A program made the position numbers and the translations under genes. Of a stretch of DNA of 64,000 bases, positions 1-7,938 are shown in pieces. The stretch lies in assembly GCF_050920705.1 (NCBI RefSeq), contig NZ_CP154799.1, positions 1,302,001-1,366,000 of the forward strand, in the 5' to 3' direction. The stretch comes from Regnicoccus_A sp014224355. Its GTDB lineage: Bacteria; Cyanobacteriota; Cyanobacteriia; PCC-6307; Cyanobiaceae. Every line of letters starts with the position of its first letter. Within the stretch, counting starts at the first letter, position 1. The notes under the pieces are model-generated. The model saw nothing but the letters and a program-made list of their open reading frames with translations, was not told the DNA's origin and made no database searches.

Positions 1-1511
1 TGGAGTTTTGGTGTGGCCCATGTGGCCATGGCTGTGGTCTTCGCCCCGCTCTGGCGCCGCAGTGGCGTGCTCACCGATGCGGCGTTCACGGAGTTGCGCT
101 ACGGCGGTGCCACCGCTGCCTGGCTGCGGGGCATCAAGGCTTTTCTGTTCGCTTTGCCGATCAATTGCATCGGCATCGGCTACGCCTTCCTGGCCATGGC
201 CAAAGTGAGTGAGGCCCTCGGCCTGGCCTCCACCCCGGAGGAGCGGCTGTGGCTGCTGGGGGGATCGGTCTGCTGGTGCTGATCTACACCGCCGCCGGTG
301 GGCTCTGGGCGGTGGTGGTCACCGACCTGCTGCAGCTGGTGCTGGCCCTCGCCGGTGCCGTGGCGGTGTCGCTGGCTGCCGTGCAGGCGGCGGGTGGGAT
401 GGACGCCTTGCTCACCAGCCTCCGGGCCCTCGATCGGCCTGAACTGCTGTCGATGGTTCCCTGGCAGGTGGAGGAGGGGCGGCTGCGCTGGATCGACACG
501 ACCGGCATCAGCGTGGGCACCTTCAGTGCCTACATCGCCCTGCAGTGGTGGAGCTTCCGGCGCAGCGACGGCGGCGGCGAGTTCATTCAGCGCCTGCTGG
601 CCACCCGTAACGAGGCGGAGGCCCGCAAGGCCAGCTGGGTTTTCCTGGGCGTCAACTACCTGCTGCGCAGCTGGCCCTGGATCCTGGTGGCTCTGGCGGC
701 TGTGGTGCTGCTGCCTGACCAGACCGACTGGGAGCAGAGCTATCCGTTGCTGGCGGTGAAGCTGCTGCCACCGGTGGCCCTCGGCCTTGTGGTGGTTTCA
801 CTGGTGGCGGCCTTCATGAGCACCGTGAGCACGGCGGTGAACTGGGGGGCCAGCTACCTCACCCACGACCTCTATCAGCGCTTCATCCGCCCTGCCGCCA
901 GCCAGCGGGAACTGCTGATCATGGGCCAGCTGGCCTCGGTGCTGCTGGTGGTGCTCGGGGTGATCACGGCGCTGATGAGCAGCAACATCGGCACGGTGTT
1001 CCGGCTCGTGATCGCCATCGGCACGGGTCCCGGGGTGGTGCTGGTCTTGCGCTGGTTCTGGTGGCGGATCAATGCCGCGGCCGAGCTGGCCGCCATGGTC
1101 GGGGGTTTTCTGGTGGGGATGGCCACCTCCGTCGTGCCCCTGTTGCGCGTGGAGGACTACGGGCTGAGGCTTCTGGTCACCACTTTGCTCACGGCCGTGC
1201 TCTGGGTGGTGGTGCTGTTGTCGACTCCGCCGGAATCAGCCGAGGTGCTCGAGCGCTTCGTGGTTCAGGTGCAGCCGGCCGGGCCGGGCTGGCGCCGCTG
1301 GCGCCAGCGCACCGGCGTGGAACCCGCTGAAACACTGCTGGATCTGATCAGCAAGCTGCTGCTGAGCTGCGCCGTGCTGTTCGGAGCCCTGCTGTCCATC
1401 GGCGGGTTCCTGTTGCACCTGCAGCTCTGGGGCTGGGGCGGCCTGGTGGCGGCCGTGCTGGGTGGCCTGGGGCTCTGGCGCCGACCAGCCCTGATCGCCC
1501 GGCTGCGCTGA
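1..1511 (+). CDS. Sodium:solute symporter family protein (5' truncated by window edge, frameshifted)
   Basis: A multi-pass membrane transporter of the SSS family, which couples solute uptake to the sodium gradient at the plasma membrane. The substrate cannot be told from sequence. The reading frame is already open at base 1, so the N-terminus lies outside the window. A hydrophobic segment containing LIYTAAGGLWAVVVTDLLQ and the following WWSFRRSDGGGEF stretch are typical of this family, and about ten further hydrophobic helices follow to the C-terminus. The frame shifts by -1 at the G run at 258-263: bases 1-258 read in one frame and the remainder in another, and one extra G restores a continuous protein. 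This is probably a consensus error, since both halves are conserved in character. The tail after the last core helices is long and includes an Arg-rich cytosolic loop. Confidence 0.8.
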
Positions 1512-1564
1512 GCCGCTTCGGTTGAGATGATGGGCTCACCAACGACTCCTGCGGCGTCCCTTCG

Positions 1565-1693
1565 ATGACCTCCTTTCTGCGCACTGTTCTGCTGCCGTTG
1601 GTGATCGTGGCGCTGTTCGCCCTGGCGCTGTTCGCCGTGAGTGCCAGGATCTGGCTGCCGGGTGACATGGCCGCCCCCGCTCCGATCGGCTGA
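1565..1693 (+). CDS. Small single-pass membrane protein, hypothetical
   Basis: A 42-residue ORF starting at ATG 1565. It has one strongly hydrophobic helix (residues about 5-30, LLPLVIVALFALALFAV) and a short Pro/Ala-rich tail. It stops 5 bp before the ATG of the HEAT-repeat gene, so co-transcription and translational coupling are plausible. No family is recognised. Its compact fit between two genes and good membrane-helix composition support it, but it is short enough to be chance. Confidence 0.45.
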   Translation: MTSFLRTVLLPLVIVALFALALFAVSARIWLPGDMAAPAPIG

Positions 1694-1698
1694 GGGCC

Positions 1699-2523
1699 AT
1701 GACCGACCACCGCAATCCCGATCCCGCGGGATCCCTGCCCCCCTACCCCTCCGGCCCGGCCGAGCTGGCCTTTGATCCAGAGCTGCTGGCCGGCGAGCTG
1801 GCCCAGGAGCTGCTGGGGGATCCACTTGAAGACCTCGATGCGCTCGAGCCCGCAGAGGCCGACATCGCTGCCGAATGTGATCTGGGGCTGCAGTGGCTCA
1901 ACGGTGACCATGACCAGCGGATGCAGGGGCTGCGCATCTTCTGTGAACACCGCGATCCCCGCGCGATTCCGCTGCTGCTGCCCCTGCTGGAGGCCAGCTG
2001 TCCGATCCTGCGGATGAGTGCGGTCTATGCCCTGGGCCGCAACCCCGATCCCCGCGCCGTGGCTCCCCTGCTCTCCCTGCTGCAGGACGACAGCAACGGC
2101 TACGTGCGCAAGGCCGTGGCCTGGAGCCTGGGCAATTACTCCGACTCCCCCGTGCTCAACCCCCTGATCCGGGCCCTGCAGAACGACATCGCGGCCGTGC
2201 GGCTGTGGGCGGCGGGCTCCCTGGCCGACGTGGGCGGCAGTGGGGCCGCCAAGGCCGATCAGGCCGCCGCCCAGTTGCTCGTGAGCCTGCGCATCGATTC
2301 GGAGCCCGTGGTGCGCAGCAACAGCGCCTGGTCGCTCGGGCGTCTCTACGACCACCTGGTGGATCCGCGCCAGGGGGAGCTGGTGGAGACCCTGGTGGCG
2401 GTGATGCTGCACGACGGAGATTCCACGGTGCGGGATGAGGCCCGGGTGGCCCTGGAGCAACTGGAGCGTCCGGCTGTCCTGGAGCGGCTTCAGACCTTGG
2501 TGGAAGACGGCCTGATCCGTTGA
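1699..2523 (+). CDS. HEAT repeat domain-containing protein (PBS lyase HEAT-like)
   Basis: A soluble 274-residue protein. From about residue 70 onward it is built of tandem HEAT-like helical repeats, visible as recurring units such as RDPRAIPLLLPLLE, MSAVYALGRNPDPRAVAPLL and VRKAVAWSLGNY. The N-terminal 60 residues are acidic and leucine-rich. In cyanobacteria such proteins include the phycobilin lyase CpcE/F/NblB type and general scaffolds. Nothing here identifies a chromophore substrate, and no phycocyanin genes are adjacent, so a scaffold or chaperone-like role is as likely as a lyase. The ATG at 1699 follows the stop of the preceding small ORF by 5 bp. Confidence 0.85.
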   Translation: MTDHRNPDPAGSLPPYPSGPAELAFDPELLAGELAQELLGDPLEDLDALEPAEADIAAECDLGLQWLNGDHDQRMQGLRIFCEHRDPRAIPLLLPLLEASCPILRMSAVYALGRNPDPRAVAPLLSLLQDDSNGYVRKAVAWSLGNYSDSPVLNPLIRALQNDIAAVRLWAAGSLADVGGSGAAKADQAAAQLLVSLRIDSEPVVRSNSAWSLGRLYDHLVDPRQGELVETLVAVMLHDGDSTVRDEARVALEQLERPAVLERLQTLVEDGLIR

Positions 2524-2582
2524 GGTGGCCCCCTCAGTGGTTCGGGAACCTGGTTAACATTCGATCACCTGAGTGAGCCTGG

Positions 2583-2795
2583 ATGGCCCAGACCACCATC
2601 CGCTTCCGCATTCGCACCGATGGGCGGGTCGAGGAGCTCGTGGAAGGACTCCAGGGCTCTGGCTGCGAGCAGCTCACCGAGCGGATCGAGCAGCAGCTTG
2701 GTTCGCTGCAGCAGCGTCGATCCACCTCCGAGGCCTATCAGGCCGCGGCTCAGGCCGTGACCACCCCCCTGAGCGTTCAACAGCGTTCTTCCTGA
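2583..2795 (+). CDS. DUF2997 domain-containing protein
   Basis: A 70-residue protein matching the DUF2997 pattern: an N-terminal beta strand (TIRFRIRTDGRVEELVEGL), a conserved Cys in a Gly-Cys-Glu context (residues about 27-29), then a helix with ERIEQQLG. The function is not known. In cyanobacteria and algal plastid-derived sets this gene is regularly placed next to ycf35 (DUF1257), as here with a 28-bp gap, which suggests a shared process. The ATG at 2583 is the only sensible start. The Gln/Ser-rich tail is probably disordered. Confidence 0.85.
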   Translation: MAQTTIRFRIRTDGRVEELVEGLQGSGCEQLTERIEQQLGSLQQRRSTSEAYQAAAQAVTTPLSVQQRSS

Positions 2796-2823
2796 CATTC
2801 ACCGATCCCTTTAGGCCGCTCCG

Positions 2824-3216
2824 ATGTCCCACTTCAGTACCGTCAAAACAGAACTGCGCGACCGGCAGGCCCTGCTGGGGGCTCTCCGCGATCTCGGGCA
2901 TGACCCTGAGCAGGGCGAGCGGCCGGTGCGGGGCTATCGCGGCCAGACCGTGATCGCCGATGTGGCCCTCACCCGGGACGACGGCTGTGACATCGGGTTC
3001 CGCTGGAATGCCGAAACCGAAAGCTACGAGCTCGTCACCGACCTTGAGCTCTGGAAGCAACCGATCCCGGTGGAGCGCTTTCTCTCCCAGATCACCCAGC
3101 GCTATGCCCTGCGCACGATCCTGGCCGCTTCCGCCCAGGAGGGCTTCCAGGTCAGCGAGCAGACCTCCAGCCTGGATGGCTCGATCGAGCTGGTGGTCAC
3201 CCGCTGGGATGGCTGA
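2824..3216 (+). CDS. ycf35: DUF1257 domain-containing protein Ycf35
   Basis: A 130-residue soluble protein. It starts with MSHFSTVKTELRDRQALL and carries the DUF1257 hallmarks: the L-x-x-LG repeat near residue 25, then a GYRGQT strand and a DIGFRWN motif. Ycf35 is kept in many red-lineage plastid genomes and in cyanobacteria, but its function is unknown. It sits between the DUF2997 gene and a [4Fe-4S] ferredoxin, and its stop codon overlaps the ferredoxin start by 8 bp, so the three are likely one transcript with coupled translation. A redox or iron-sulfur linked role is an inference from this neighbourhood only. Confidence 0.9.
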   Translation: MSHFSTVKTELRDRQALLGALRDLGHDPEQGERPVRGYRGQTVIADVALTRDDGCDIGFRWNAETESYELVTDLELWKQPIPVERFLSQITQRYALRTILAASAQEGFQVSEQTSSLDGSIELVVTRWDG

Positions 3217-3598
3217 GGTCGATCCGTCCCTGGCGTTCGCAGCTCCTGCCCACTGCCAGGAGGAACCCAGCGGCCATGAGCCCCTGCTGGGTGGCAGTCT
3301 CCGTCAGCAGGCGGTCTGGGTGGACGAGGCCGTCTGCATCGGTTGCCGCTACTGCGCTCATGTGGCCGGGAACACCTTTCTGGTGGAGCCGCAGTGGGGG
3401 CGTTCCCGGGCGATCCGCCAGGACGGTGACAGCACGGAAACCATCCAGGAGGCGATCGACACCTGTCCGGTCGATTGCATCCACTGGGTGCCCTACGAAG
3501 AGGTGCCCCAGCTCGAGCAGCGGCTTCGCTCCCAGGAGCTGTTGCCTCTGGGTTATCCCAGCCAATCCAGGGTTCAGCGCACCTTGCCGCGGCCATGA
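3209..3598 (+). CDS. Ferredoxin-like single [4Fe-4S] cluster protein
   Basis: A 129-residue protein with one bacterial-type [4Fe-4S] site: CIGCRYC at about residues 43-49 supplies three cysteines and CPVDC near residue 87 supplies the remaining ligand of the single cluster. A second cluster motif is absent. It probably passes electrons at low potential, but its partner is unknown. The start is ATG 3209, inside the end of ycf35. The stop at 3596-3598 overlaps the ATG of the aldo-keto reductase (ATGA), a sign of translational coupling. The N-terminal 35 residues are variable, and the C-terminal tail is Gln/Arg-rich. Confidence 0.88.
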   Translation: MAEVDPSLAFAAPAHCQEEPSGHEPLLGGSLRQQAVWVDEAVCIGCRYCAHVAGNTFLVEPQWGRSRAIRQDGDSTETIQEAIDTCPVDCIHWVPYEEVPQLEQRLRSQELLPLGYPSQSRVQRTLPRP

Positions 3599-4851
3599 CT
3601 GCGCCGGGGACAGCAGGGTTCCGGCCACCGGTCGCCCTTGCCACCCCCCTGCCCACCCGCCGCTTCGGGCGGACAGAGCTGGCCATGCCCGTGTTGTCGC
3701 TGGGGGGGATGCGCTACCAGCAGAGCTGGAGCGATCTGCCCGCGGAGGAGATCACAGCCGACAGCCAGGCCAACCTGCGCGCCACCCTGGAGAAGGCGGT
3801 GGCCTGCGGGTTCCATCACATCGAAACCGCCCGTCATTACGGCAGTTCGGAGCGGCAACTGGGGGTTCTGCTGCGGGAGGTGCTCGATCCGCGGCGCATC
3901 CTCCAGACCAAGGTCCCCCCCCACGATGATCCAGGCCAGTTCGAGGCGGAGCTGGAGCTGAGCTTCCAGCGGCTGCGCGTCGATCGGCTTGATCTGCTTG
4001 GCATCCATGGCCTCAACCTGCCCGAGCATCTGGAGCAGACCCTGCGCCCTGGCGGTTGCCTGGAGGTGGTGCGGCGCTGGCAGGAGCAGGGACGCATCGG
4101 CCATGTGGGCTTCTCCACCCACGCACCCCTGCCCCTGATCCTGGAGGCGATCGCCAGCGATGCCTTCGACTACATCAACCTGCACTGGTACTACATCCGT
4201 CAGGACAACAGCCCGGCCCTGGCGGCCGCCCGCCGCCACGACATGGGCGTGTTCGTGATCAGCCCCACCGACAAGGGGGGCCATCTCCATACCCCCTCCG
4301 AGCGGATCTGCGGCCTCTGTGCGCCGCTTCACCCGATTGAATTCAACGATCTGTTCTGTCTGCGCGAGGAGTCGATCCACACCATCAGCGTGGGAGCCGC
4401 AGGCCCGGCCGATCTCGACCTGCACCTGCAGGCGGTGGCGCTGCTCCCTGAGGCCGACCGTTGGCTGACCCCGCTGCAGGAGCGGCTGGAGGGTGCCCGC
4501 CTCGAGGCTCTGGGAGCCCACTGGCTGGAGAGCTGGAACGATGGTCTCCCCTCCTGGGAGGCCACCCCCGGGGAGCTCAACCTGCCAGTGCTGCTCTGGC
4601 TGCACAACCTGCTCGAGGCCTGGGATCTGGAGGGTTATGCCCGTGCCCGCTATGGCCTGCTGGGCCAGGGAAGCCACTGGTTCCCCGGCGCCAATGCCGA
4701 TGCCCTCGACCGGGAGGTGAGCGAAGCGGATCTGCTCTCCGTGCTGGGGGCCAGCCCCTGGGCCGAGCGGATTCCCTCGCTGCTGCGGGGCCTTCGTGAG
4801 CGCCTGGGGGGCACCAGCACCCGCCGTCTGATGGCGGATGCGGATGCGTGA
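3595..4851 (+). CDS. Aldo/keto reductase family protein
   Basis: A 418-residue protein with an N-terminal aldo/keto reductase barrel: FGRTELAMPVLSLGGMRYQ at the start, HIETARHYGSSERQLG containing the catalytic Asp-equivalent/Tyr region, the Lys-containing TKVPP strand and a GIHGLNLPEHL segment for the His. Beyond the barrel comes a family-specific C-terminal region of roughly 130 residues with GLCAPLHPIEFNDLFCL. This longer cyanobacterial form is usually annotated only as an oxidoreductase, and its substrate is unknown. The ATG at 3595 overlaps the ferredoxin stop, so the ferredoxin may be its electron partner (inference). It ends 6 bp before the convergent rsmG stop. Confidence 0.88.
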   Translation: MTAPGTAGFRPPVALATPLPTRRFGRTELAMPVLSLGGMRYQQSWSDLPAEEITADSQANLRATLEKAVACGFHHIETARHYGSSERQLGVLLREVLDPRRILQTKVPPHDDPGQFEAELELSFQRLRVDRLDLLGIHGLNLPEHLEQTLRPGGCLEVVRRWQEQGRIGHVGFSTHAPLPLILEAIASDAFDYINLHWYYIRQDNSPALAAARRHDMGVFVISPTDKGGHLHTPSERICGLCAPLHPIEFNDLFCLREESIHTISVGAAGPADLDLHLQAVALLPEADRWLTPLQERLEGARLEALGAHWLESWNDGLPSWEATPGELNLPVLLWLHNLLEAWDLEGYARARYGLLGQGSHWFPGANADALDREVSEADLLSVLGASPWAERIPSLLRGLRERLGGTSTRRLMADADA

Positions 4852-4857
4852 TTGCTC

Positions 4858-5640
4858 TCAGGCCAGGGGCTGTTTGGCCGGCAGTCCCACCGCCCGGGGG
4901 TAGCTGGGGGGGCAGGGTCCAAGGGGCCTGAGCAGCACCGCATGACGCACACCCCTCCCCGCCGGCAGCTCCACCCGCTCCACCCGCTCCACCTCGGCAT
5001 TCAGGGTTTTGGCGGCTTGCTGCAGGCCGAGCAGATCCCCCGGACCCCATTGGCCGCGATAGAGCAGGGCTCGGCCTGTGGTTTTCAACAGAGGCACCAG
5101 ATACTCCGCCACCACCGGTGCGGCCGCCACGGCCCGTGCCATGGCCCAGTCCTGGCGGCCGCGGCAGGCCGGGGTGCGGCCGGTGGTTTCCGCTCGCTCC
5201 CAGCGCACCTCGACCCGTTCGCCGAGGCCCAGGCTGGCGGCCATGGCCTTCAGGGCCTCCGCCTTGCGCCCCACGGAGTCCACCAGGGTGAGGCGGGCGG
5301 CGGGCAGGGCGATGGCCAGCGCCAGGCCCGGGAAGCCGCCACCGGTGCCCACATCGAGGCAGCGCAGCGGCCGTCCCGGGCCGTTGAGCTGTTCACGCCA
5401 GGGCCAGAGGCTGTCGTACACCTGGGTGATCCAGTAGTCGTCGCCGTCGACCAGACGGGTGAGGTTGAGGCGAGCATTCCAGTGACGCAAGAGCTGCTGC
5501 AGGGCCATCAACAGCTGCAATTGCTCCTGGGTGGGCTCCCAGCCCAGGCTGTCCCAGAGTTCGGCCGTCACCGGATCGGCAGGGATCGCCTCCCAGGCCC
5601 GGCCTGCTGGTTGATCGCGGGAAGCCGCATCCGCCGTCAT
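4858..5640 (-). CDS. rsmG: 16S rRNA (guanine(527)-N7)-methyltransferase RsmG
   Basis: A SAM-dependent methyltransferase that modifies G527 of 16S rRNA. The family N-terminal helix with LLRHWNARLNLTRL is followed by the SAM-binding glycine loop LDVGTGGGFPGLALAIALP and the LTLVDSVGRKAEAL strand/acidic loop. AVAAAPVVAEYLVPLLK matches the conserved downstream region. The start is placed at ATG 5640 (260 residues); an in-frame GTG at 5676 would add 12 residues. The gene is convergent with the aldo-keto reductase and divergent from the J-domain gene. The family assignment is secure. Confidence 0.93.
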   Translation of the reverse strand: MTADAASRDQPAGRAWEAIPADPVTAELWDSLGWEPTQEQLQLLMALQQLLRHWNARLNLTRLVDGDDYWITQVYDSLWPWREQLNGPGRPLRCLDVGTGGGFPGLALAIALPAARLTLVDSVGRKAEALKAMAASLGLGERVEVRWERAETTGRTPACRGRQDWAMARAVAAAPVVAEYLVPLLKTTGRALLYRGQWGPGDLLGLQQAAKTLNAEVERVERVELPAGRGVRHAVLLRPLGPCPPSYPRAVGLPAKQPLA

Positions 5641-5720
5641 TCCTGCAGCACCGATGGAGGAGCTCTCTAGGATCACCCAACCATGGCGCGAGGTTGGTGG
5701 CAGGCGGCGAGCACCCGGTC

Positions 5721-6290
5721 ATGGGCCCATCCCTCTATGCCCTGCTCGGTCTGCCGAGCACGGCCACGCCCCAGGAGCTCCGCCAGGCCTTCCGTGCCCT
5801 CAGCAAGAGGTATCACCCCGACACCACCACCCTGCCGGTGGCGGAGGCCCAGGACCAGTTCCGCCGGCTGCAGGAGGCCTACCTGGTGCTGGGTGATCCC
5901 CAGCGCCGCTCCACCTACGACAGTCAGCTGCGCCTGGCCCTGATCCAGCGCATCGGGGCCCTCAACGGCCCGGCCGCTCCTGAGGCGCCTTCACCTGTGA
6001 TCTCGGGGCCGGTGCCTGCCCGGCGGCCGCTCCCGATCCGTCGGGCCTTCTCGGGTGGGGAATGGTTCGCCCTGGTGCTGTTGGCCCTTGCCCTGCTCTT
6101 CAGCCTCGTGCTGGGGTTGGGTCTGGCCTGGTGGCGCGGGGTGGAACTGGTCACACAACCCCTGGTGAGCTCCCGGACCATTGGTCCCATCGAGCGGCAA
6201 ACTGGAGCTCCGCTAGACCGCCTGCCCGGGGATGAGTTCCTTGCCCCCACACCAGACGCCTCTGTACAACCACCCGCTGCCGGCGCTTGA
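5721..6290 (+). CDS. J domain-containing membrane protein (DnaJ-like co-chaperone)
   Basis: A 189-residue protein with an N-terminal J domain (residues about 4-65) containing the HPD tripeptide in KRYHPDTTTLP, which stimulates a DnaK-type ATPase. A Pro-rich linker leads to one membrane helix (FALVLLALALLFSLVLGLGLA) and a short C-terminal tail. There is no Gly/Phe region and no zinc finger, so this is a type III, membrane-tethered J protein. The ATG at 5721 is preferred, since it starts immediately before the J domain; a TTG at 5694 is possible. The last 59 bp overlap the next gene in another frame. Confidence 0.88.
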   Translation: MGPSLYALLGLPSTATPQELRQAFRALSKRYHPDTTTLPVAEAQDQFRRLQEAYLVLGDPQRRSTYDSQLRLALIQRIGALNGPAAPEAPSPVISGPVPARRPLPIRRAFSGGEWFALVLLALALLFSLVLGLGLAWWRGVELVTQPLVSSRTIGPIERQTGAPLDRLPGDEFLAPTPDASVQPPAAGA

Positions 6291-6498
6291 GCAGTGGCTG
6301 AGGGATCTCGGCGCCTCCCGTGAGCCCGCCACGCCCTGCCTCTGGGACCTGAGACGCCCGACGTGGAATGCCCGGATCGAGCTGGAGGTGGAGGAGCTCA
6401 AGGTGAGCTGGGAGCAAGGGGGCAACGTCACCGTGCGTCTGTTTCCCTACGGACTCAGCCGCGCCGACGTGGAATCGGCGATCCTGGCGGGCCCCTGA
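6232..6498 (+). CDS. DUF3143 domain-containing protein
   Basis: An 88-residue soluble protein with the DUF3143 signature: LYNHPLPALEQWLRDLGA near the N-terminus, then W-D-L-RRPTW and the strands ELEVEELKVSWE, with VRLFPYGLSRADVESAILAGP at the end. The function is unknown. In cyanobacteria it regularly follows a J-domain gene, as here. The 59-bp overlap with that gene is unusually long, but the only in-frame ATG is at 6232 and the conserved domain begins a few residues later, so the overlap looks real. Its 3' end also overlaps the convergent bioA by 52 bp. Confidence 0.83.
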   Translation: MSSLPPHQTPLYNHPLPALEQWLRDLGASREPATPCLWDLRRPTWNARIELEVEELKVSWEQGGNVTVRLFPYGLSRADVESAILAGP

Positions 6499-7763
6499 GC
6501 GAGCTGATCGAGCCCTGAGCGGATCACGGCGTAGCAGTGCTCCAGCTGGCTGTCGCTGAGGCAGAGCGGCGGCAGGAGATAAACCACGTGACCCAGGGGC
6601 CGCAGGAACACCCCGGCTTCGAGGGCATGACGCTGCAGCCGGCGGCCGGCGGGGTGGAGATAGCCCGGCTGTTCCACGGCCAGGTCGAAGGCGGCGATGG
6701 TGCCGCACAACCGCGGCCGTCGCACCAGGGGATGGGCGCGGAGGGCCTGGAGATGGGGCCTGTGGCGGGCTTCGAAGCCTGCGTGGAGAGCCGGCTGCCG
6801 CAGGAGCAGGTCCAGGCTGGCGTTGGCGGCGGCGCAGCCGAGTGGATTGGCCGTGAAACTGTGGCCGTGGTACAGGGTGTGGCTGGGATCGTCGCTGATG
6901 AAGCCCTGGTAGATCCGCTCGCTCGCCAGGGTGACTCCCATCGGCAGGAAGCCCCCGGTGAGCCCCTTGGAGAGGGCCATCAGATCAGGGCGGATGCCTG
7001 CCCGTCGGCAGGCGAACAGGTCACCTGTGCGCCCGAAGCCGGTCATCACCTCATCGGCGATCAGCAGGGCGCCGGCCTGGCGCACCAGCTCCTCTGCCCG
7101 GCGCAGGAAACCCTCCCGCACCATCGCCATGCCACTGGCCCCCTGCACCAGGGGTTCGAGGATCACCGCCGCGGTGGGCACCGCCAGCAGCTGCTCCAGC
7201 CGGGCGAGGGCGCCCTCCTCCTTGTCTTCCACCTCGGGATCGTCCCACCAGGTGGCGGGCCAGGGGGCCCGCGCCACCGGGGAGAGCAGCGGCTCGAAGG
7301 GGGCCGAGAACAGTGAGCGCTCCCCCAGGGCCATGGCCCCGAAGGTGTCGCCGTGATAGGCGCCCTCAAAGGCGATCAGCTGCCGCCGATCGGAGCCCTG
7401 GTTGCGCCACCACTGCCAGGCGATCTTGAGGGCCACCTCCACGGCTGTGGAGCCGTCGTCGGAGAAGAACAGCCGCTCCAGCCCTGAAATGGCACTGAGC
7501 CGCTCGGCCAGACGCTCCCCTGGGGGATGGCTGAAGTTGGCGAAGATCACCTGTTCCAGACGCTGGGCCTGCTCGGCTACAGCCGCGGCGATGCTGGGCT
7601 CCCCATGGCCATGCAGGGTCACCCACCAACTGCTGATGGCGTCGATCAGCTCCCGGCCGTCGTCGAGCATGAGCAGGGCGCCGCGGCCGGCCACTGCCCT
7701 CAGGGGTGGATCGGCCCCGGCCACCTGGGTGGTGGGATGCCAGAGATGGGGATGCCAGTTCAA
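6447..7763 (-). CDS. bioA: Adenosylmethionine--8-amino-7-oxononanoate transaminase BioA
   Basis: A PLP-dependent class III aminotransferase of 438 residues that converts KAPA to DAPA using SAM as amino donor, the third step of biotin ring assembly. Features seen are the N-terminal HPTTQ-type region (HLWHPTTQ), the DGRELIDAISSWWVTLHGH segment typical of BioA rather than other omega transaminases, and LMALSKGLTGGFLPMG with the PLP-binding lysine. It is the last gene of the minus-strand biotin operon. Its ATG (7763) lies 19 bp after the stop of a small membrane ORF. The 3' end overlaps the convergent DUF3143 gene by 52 bp. Confidence 0.95.
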   Translation of the reverse strand: MNWHPHLWHPTTQVAGADPPLRAVAGRGALLMLDDGRELIDAISSWWVTLHGHGEPSIAAAVAEQAQRLEQVIFANFSHPPGERLAERLSAISGLERLFFSDDGSTAVEVALKIAWQWWRNQGSDRRQLIAFEGAYHGDTFGAMALGERSLFSAPFEPLLSPVARAPWPATWWDDPEVEDKEEGALARLEQLLAVPTAAVILEPLVQGASGMAMVREGFLRRAEELVRQAGALLIADEVMTGFGRTGDLFACRRAGIRPDLMALSKGLTGGFLPMGVTLASERIYQGFISDDPSHTLYHGHSFTANPLGCAAANASLDLLLRQPALHAGFEARHRPHLQALRAHPLVRRPRLCGTIAAFDLAVEQPGYLHPAGRRLQRHALEAGVFLRPLGHVVYLLPPLCLSDSQLEHCYAVIRSGLDQLAQGPARIADSTSARLSP

Positions 7764-7782
7764 GGAATGGCCTCCGGGTGCA

Positions 7783-7938
7783 TCAGCGGCACCACTTCTC
7801 CTGGCGGGTCGTTTCGGTGGCCCAGGGCCCGCAGTTGAACCAGCGCACCATCCCGATTTCCACGTCGGTGAACAGCACCAGGATGCCGGCGCAGAGCAGG
7901 GCGACAGACGCGCTGATCAGCAGATTGCCTCGTGTCAT
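7783..7938 (-). CDS. Small membrane protein within the biotin operon, hypothetical (51 aa)
   Basis: An ORF of 51 residues from ATG 7938 to TGA 7783. Its start overlaps the bioD stop (ATGA), and it ends 19 bp before the bioA start, so it fills the gap between the two biotin genes exactly. It has one membrane helix (residues about 6-24, LLISASVALLCAGILVLFT) followed by a polar tail with a WFNCGPWAT motif and a final Cys-Arg. It matches no family I recognise. The coupling-type overlap, hydrophobic helix and clean fit argue it is translated. Whether it has anything to do with biotin is unknown. Confidence 0.6.
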   Translation of the reverse strand: MTRGNLLISASVALLCAGILVLFTDVEIGMVRWFNCGPWATETTRQEKWCR

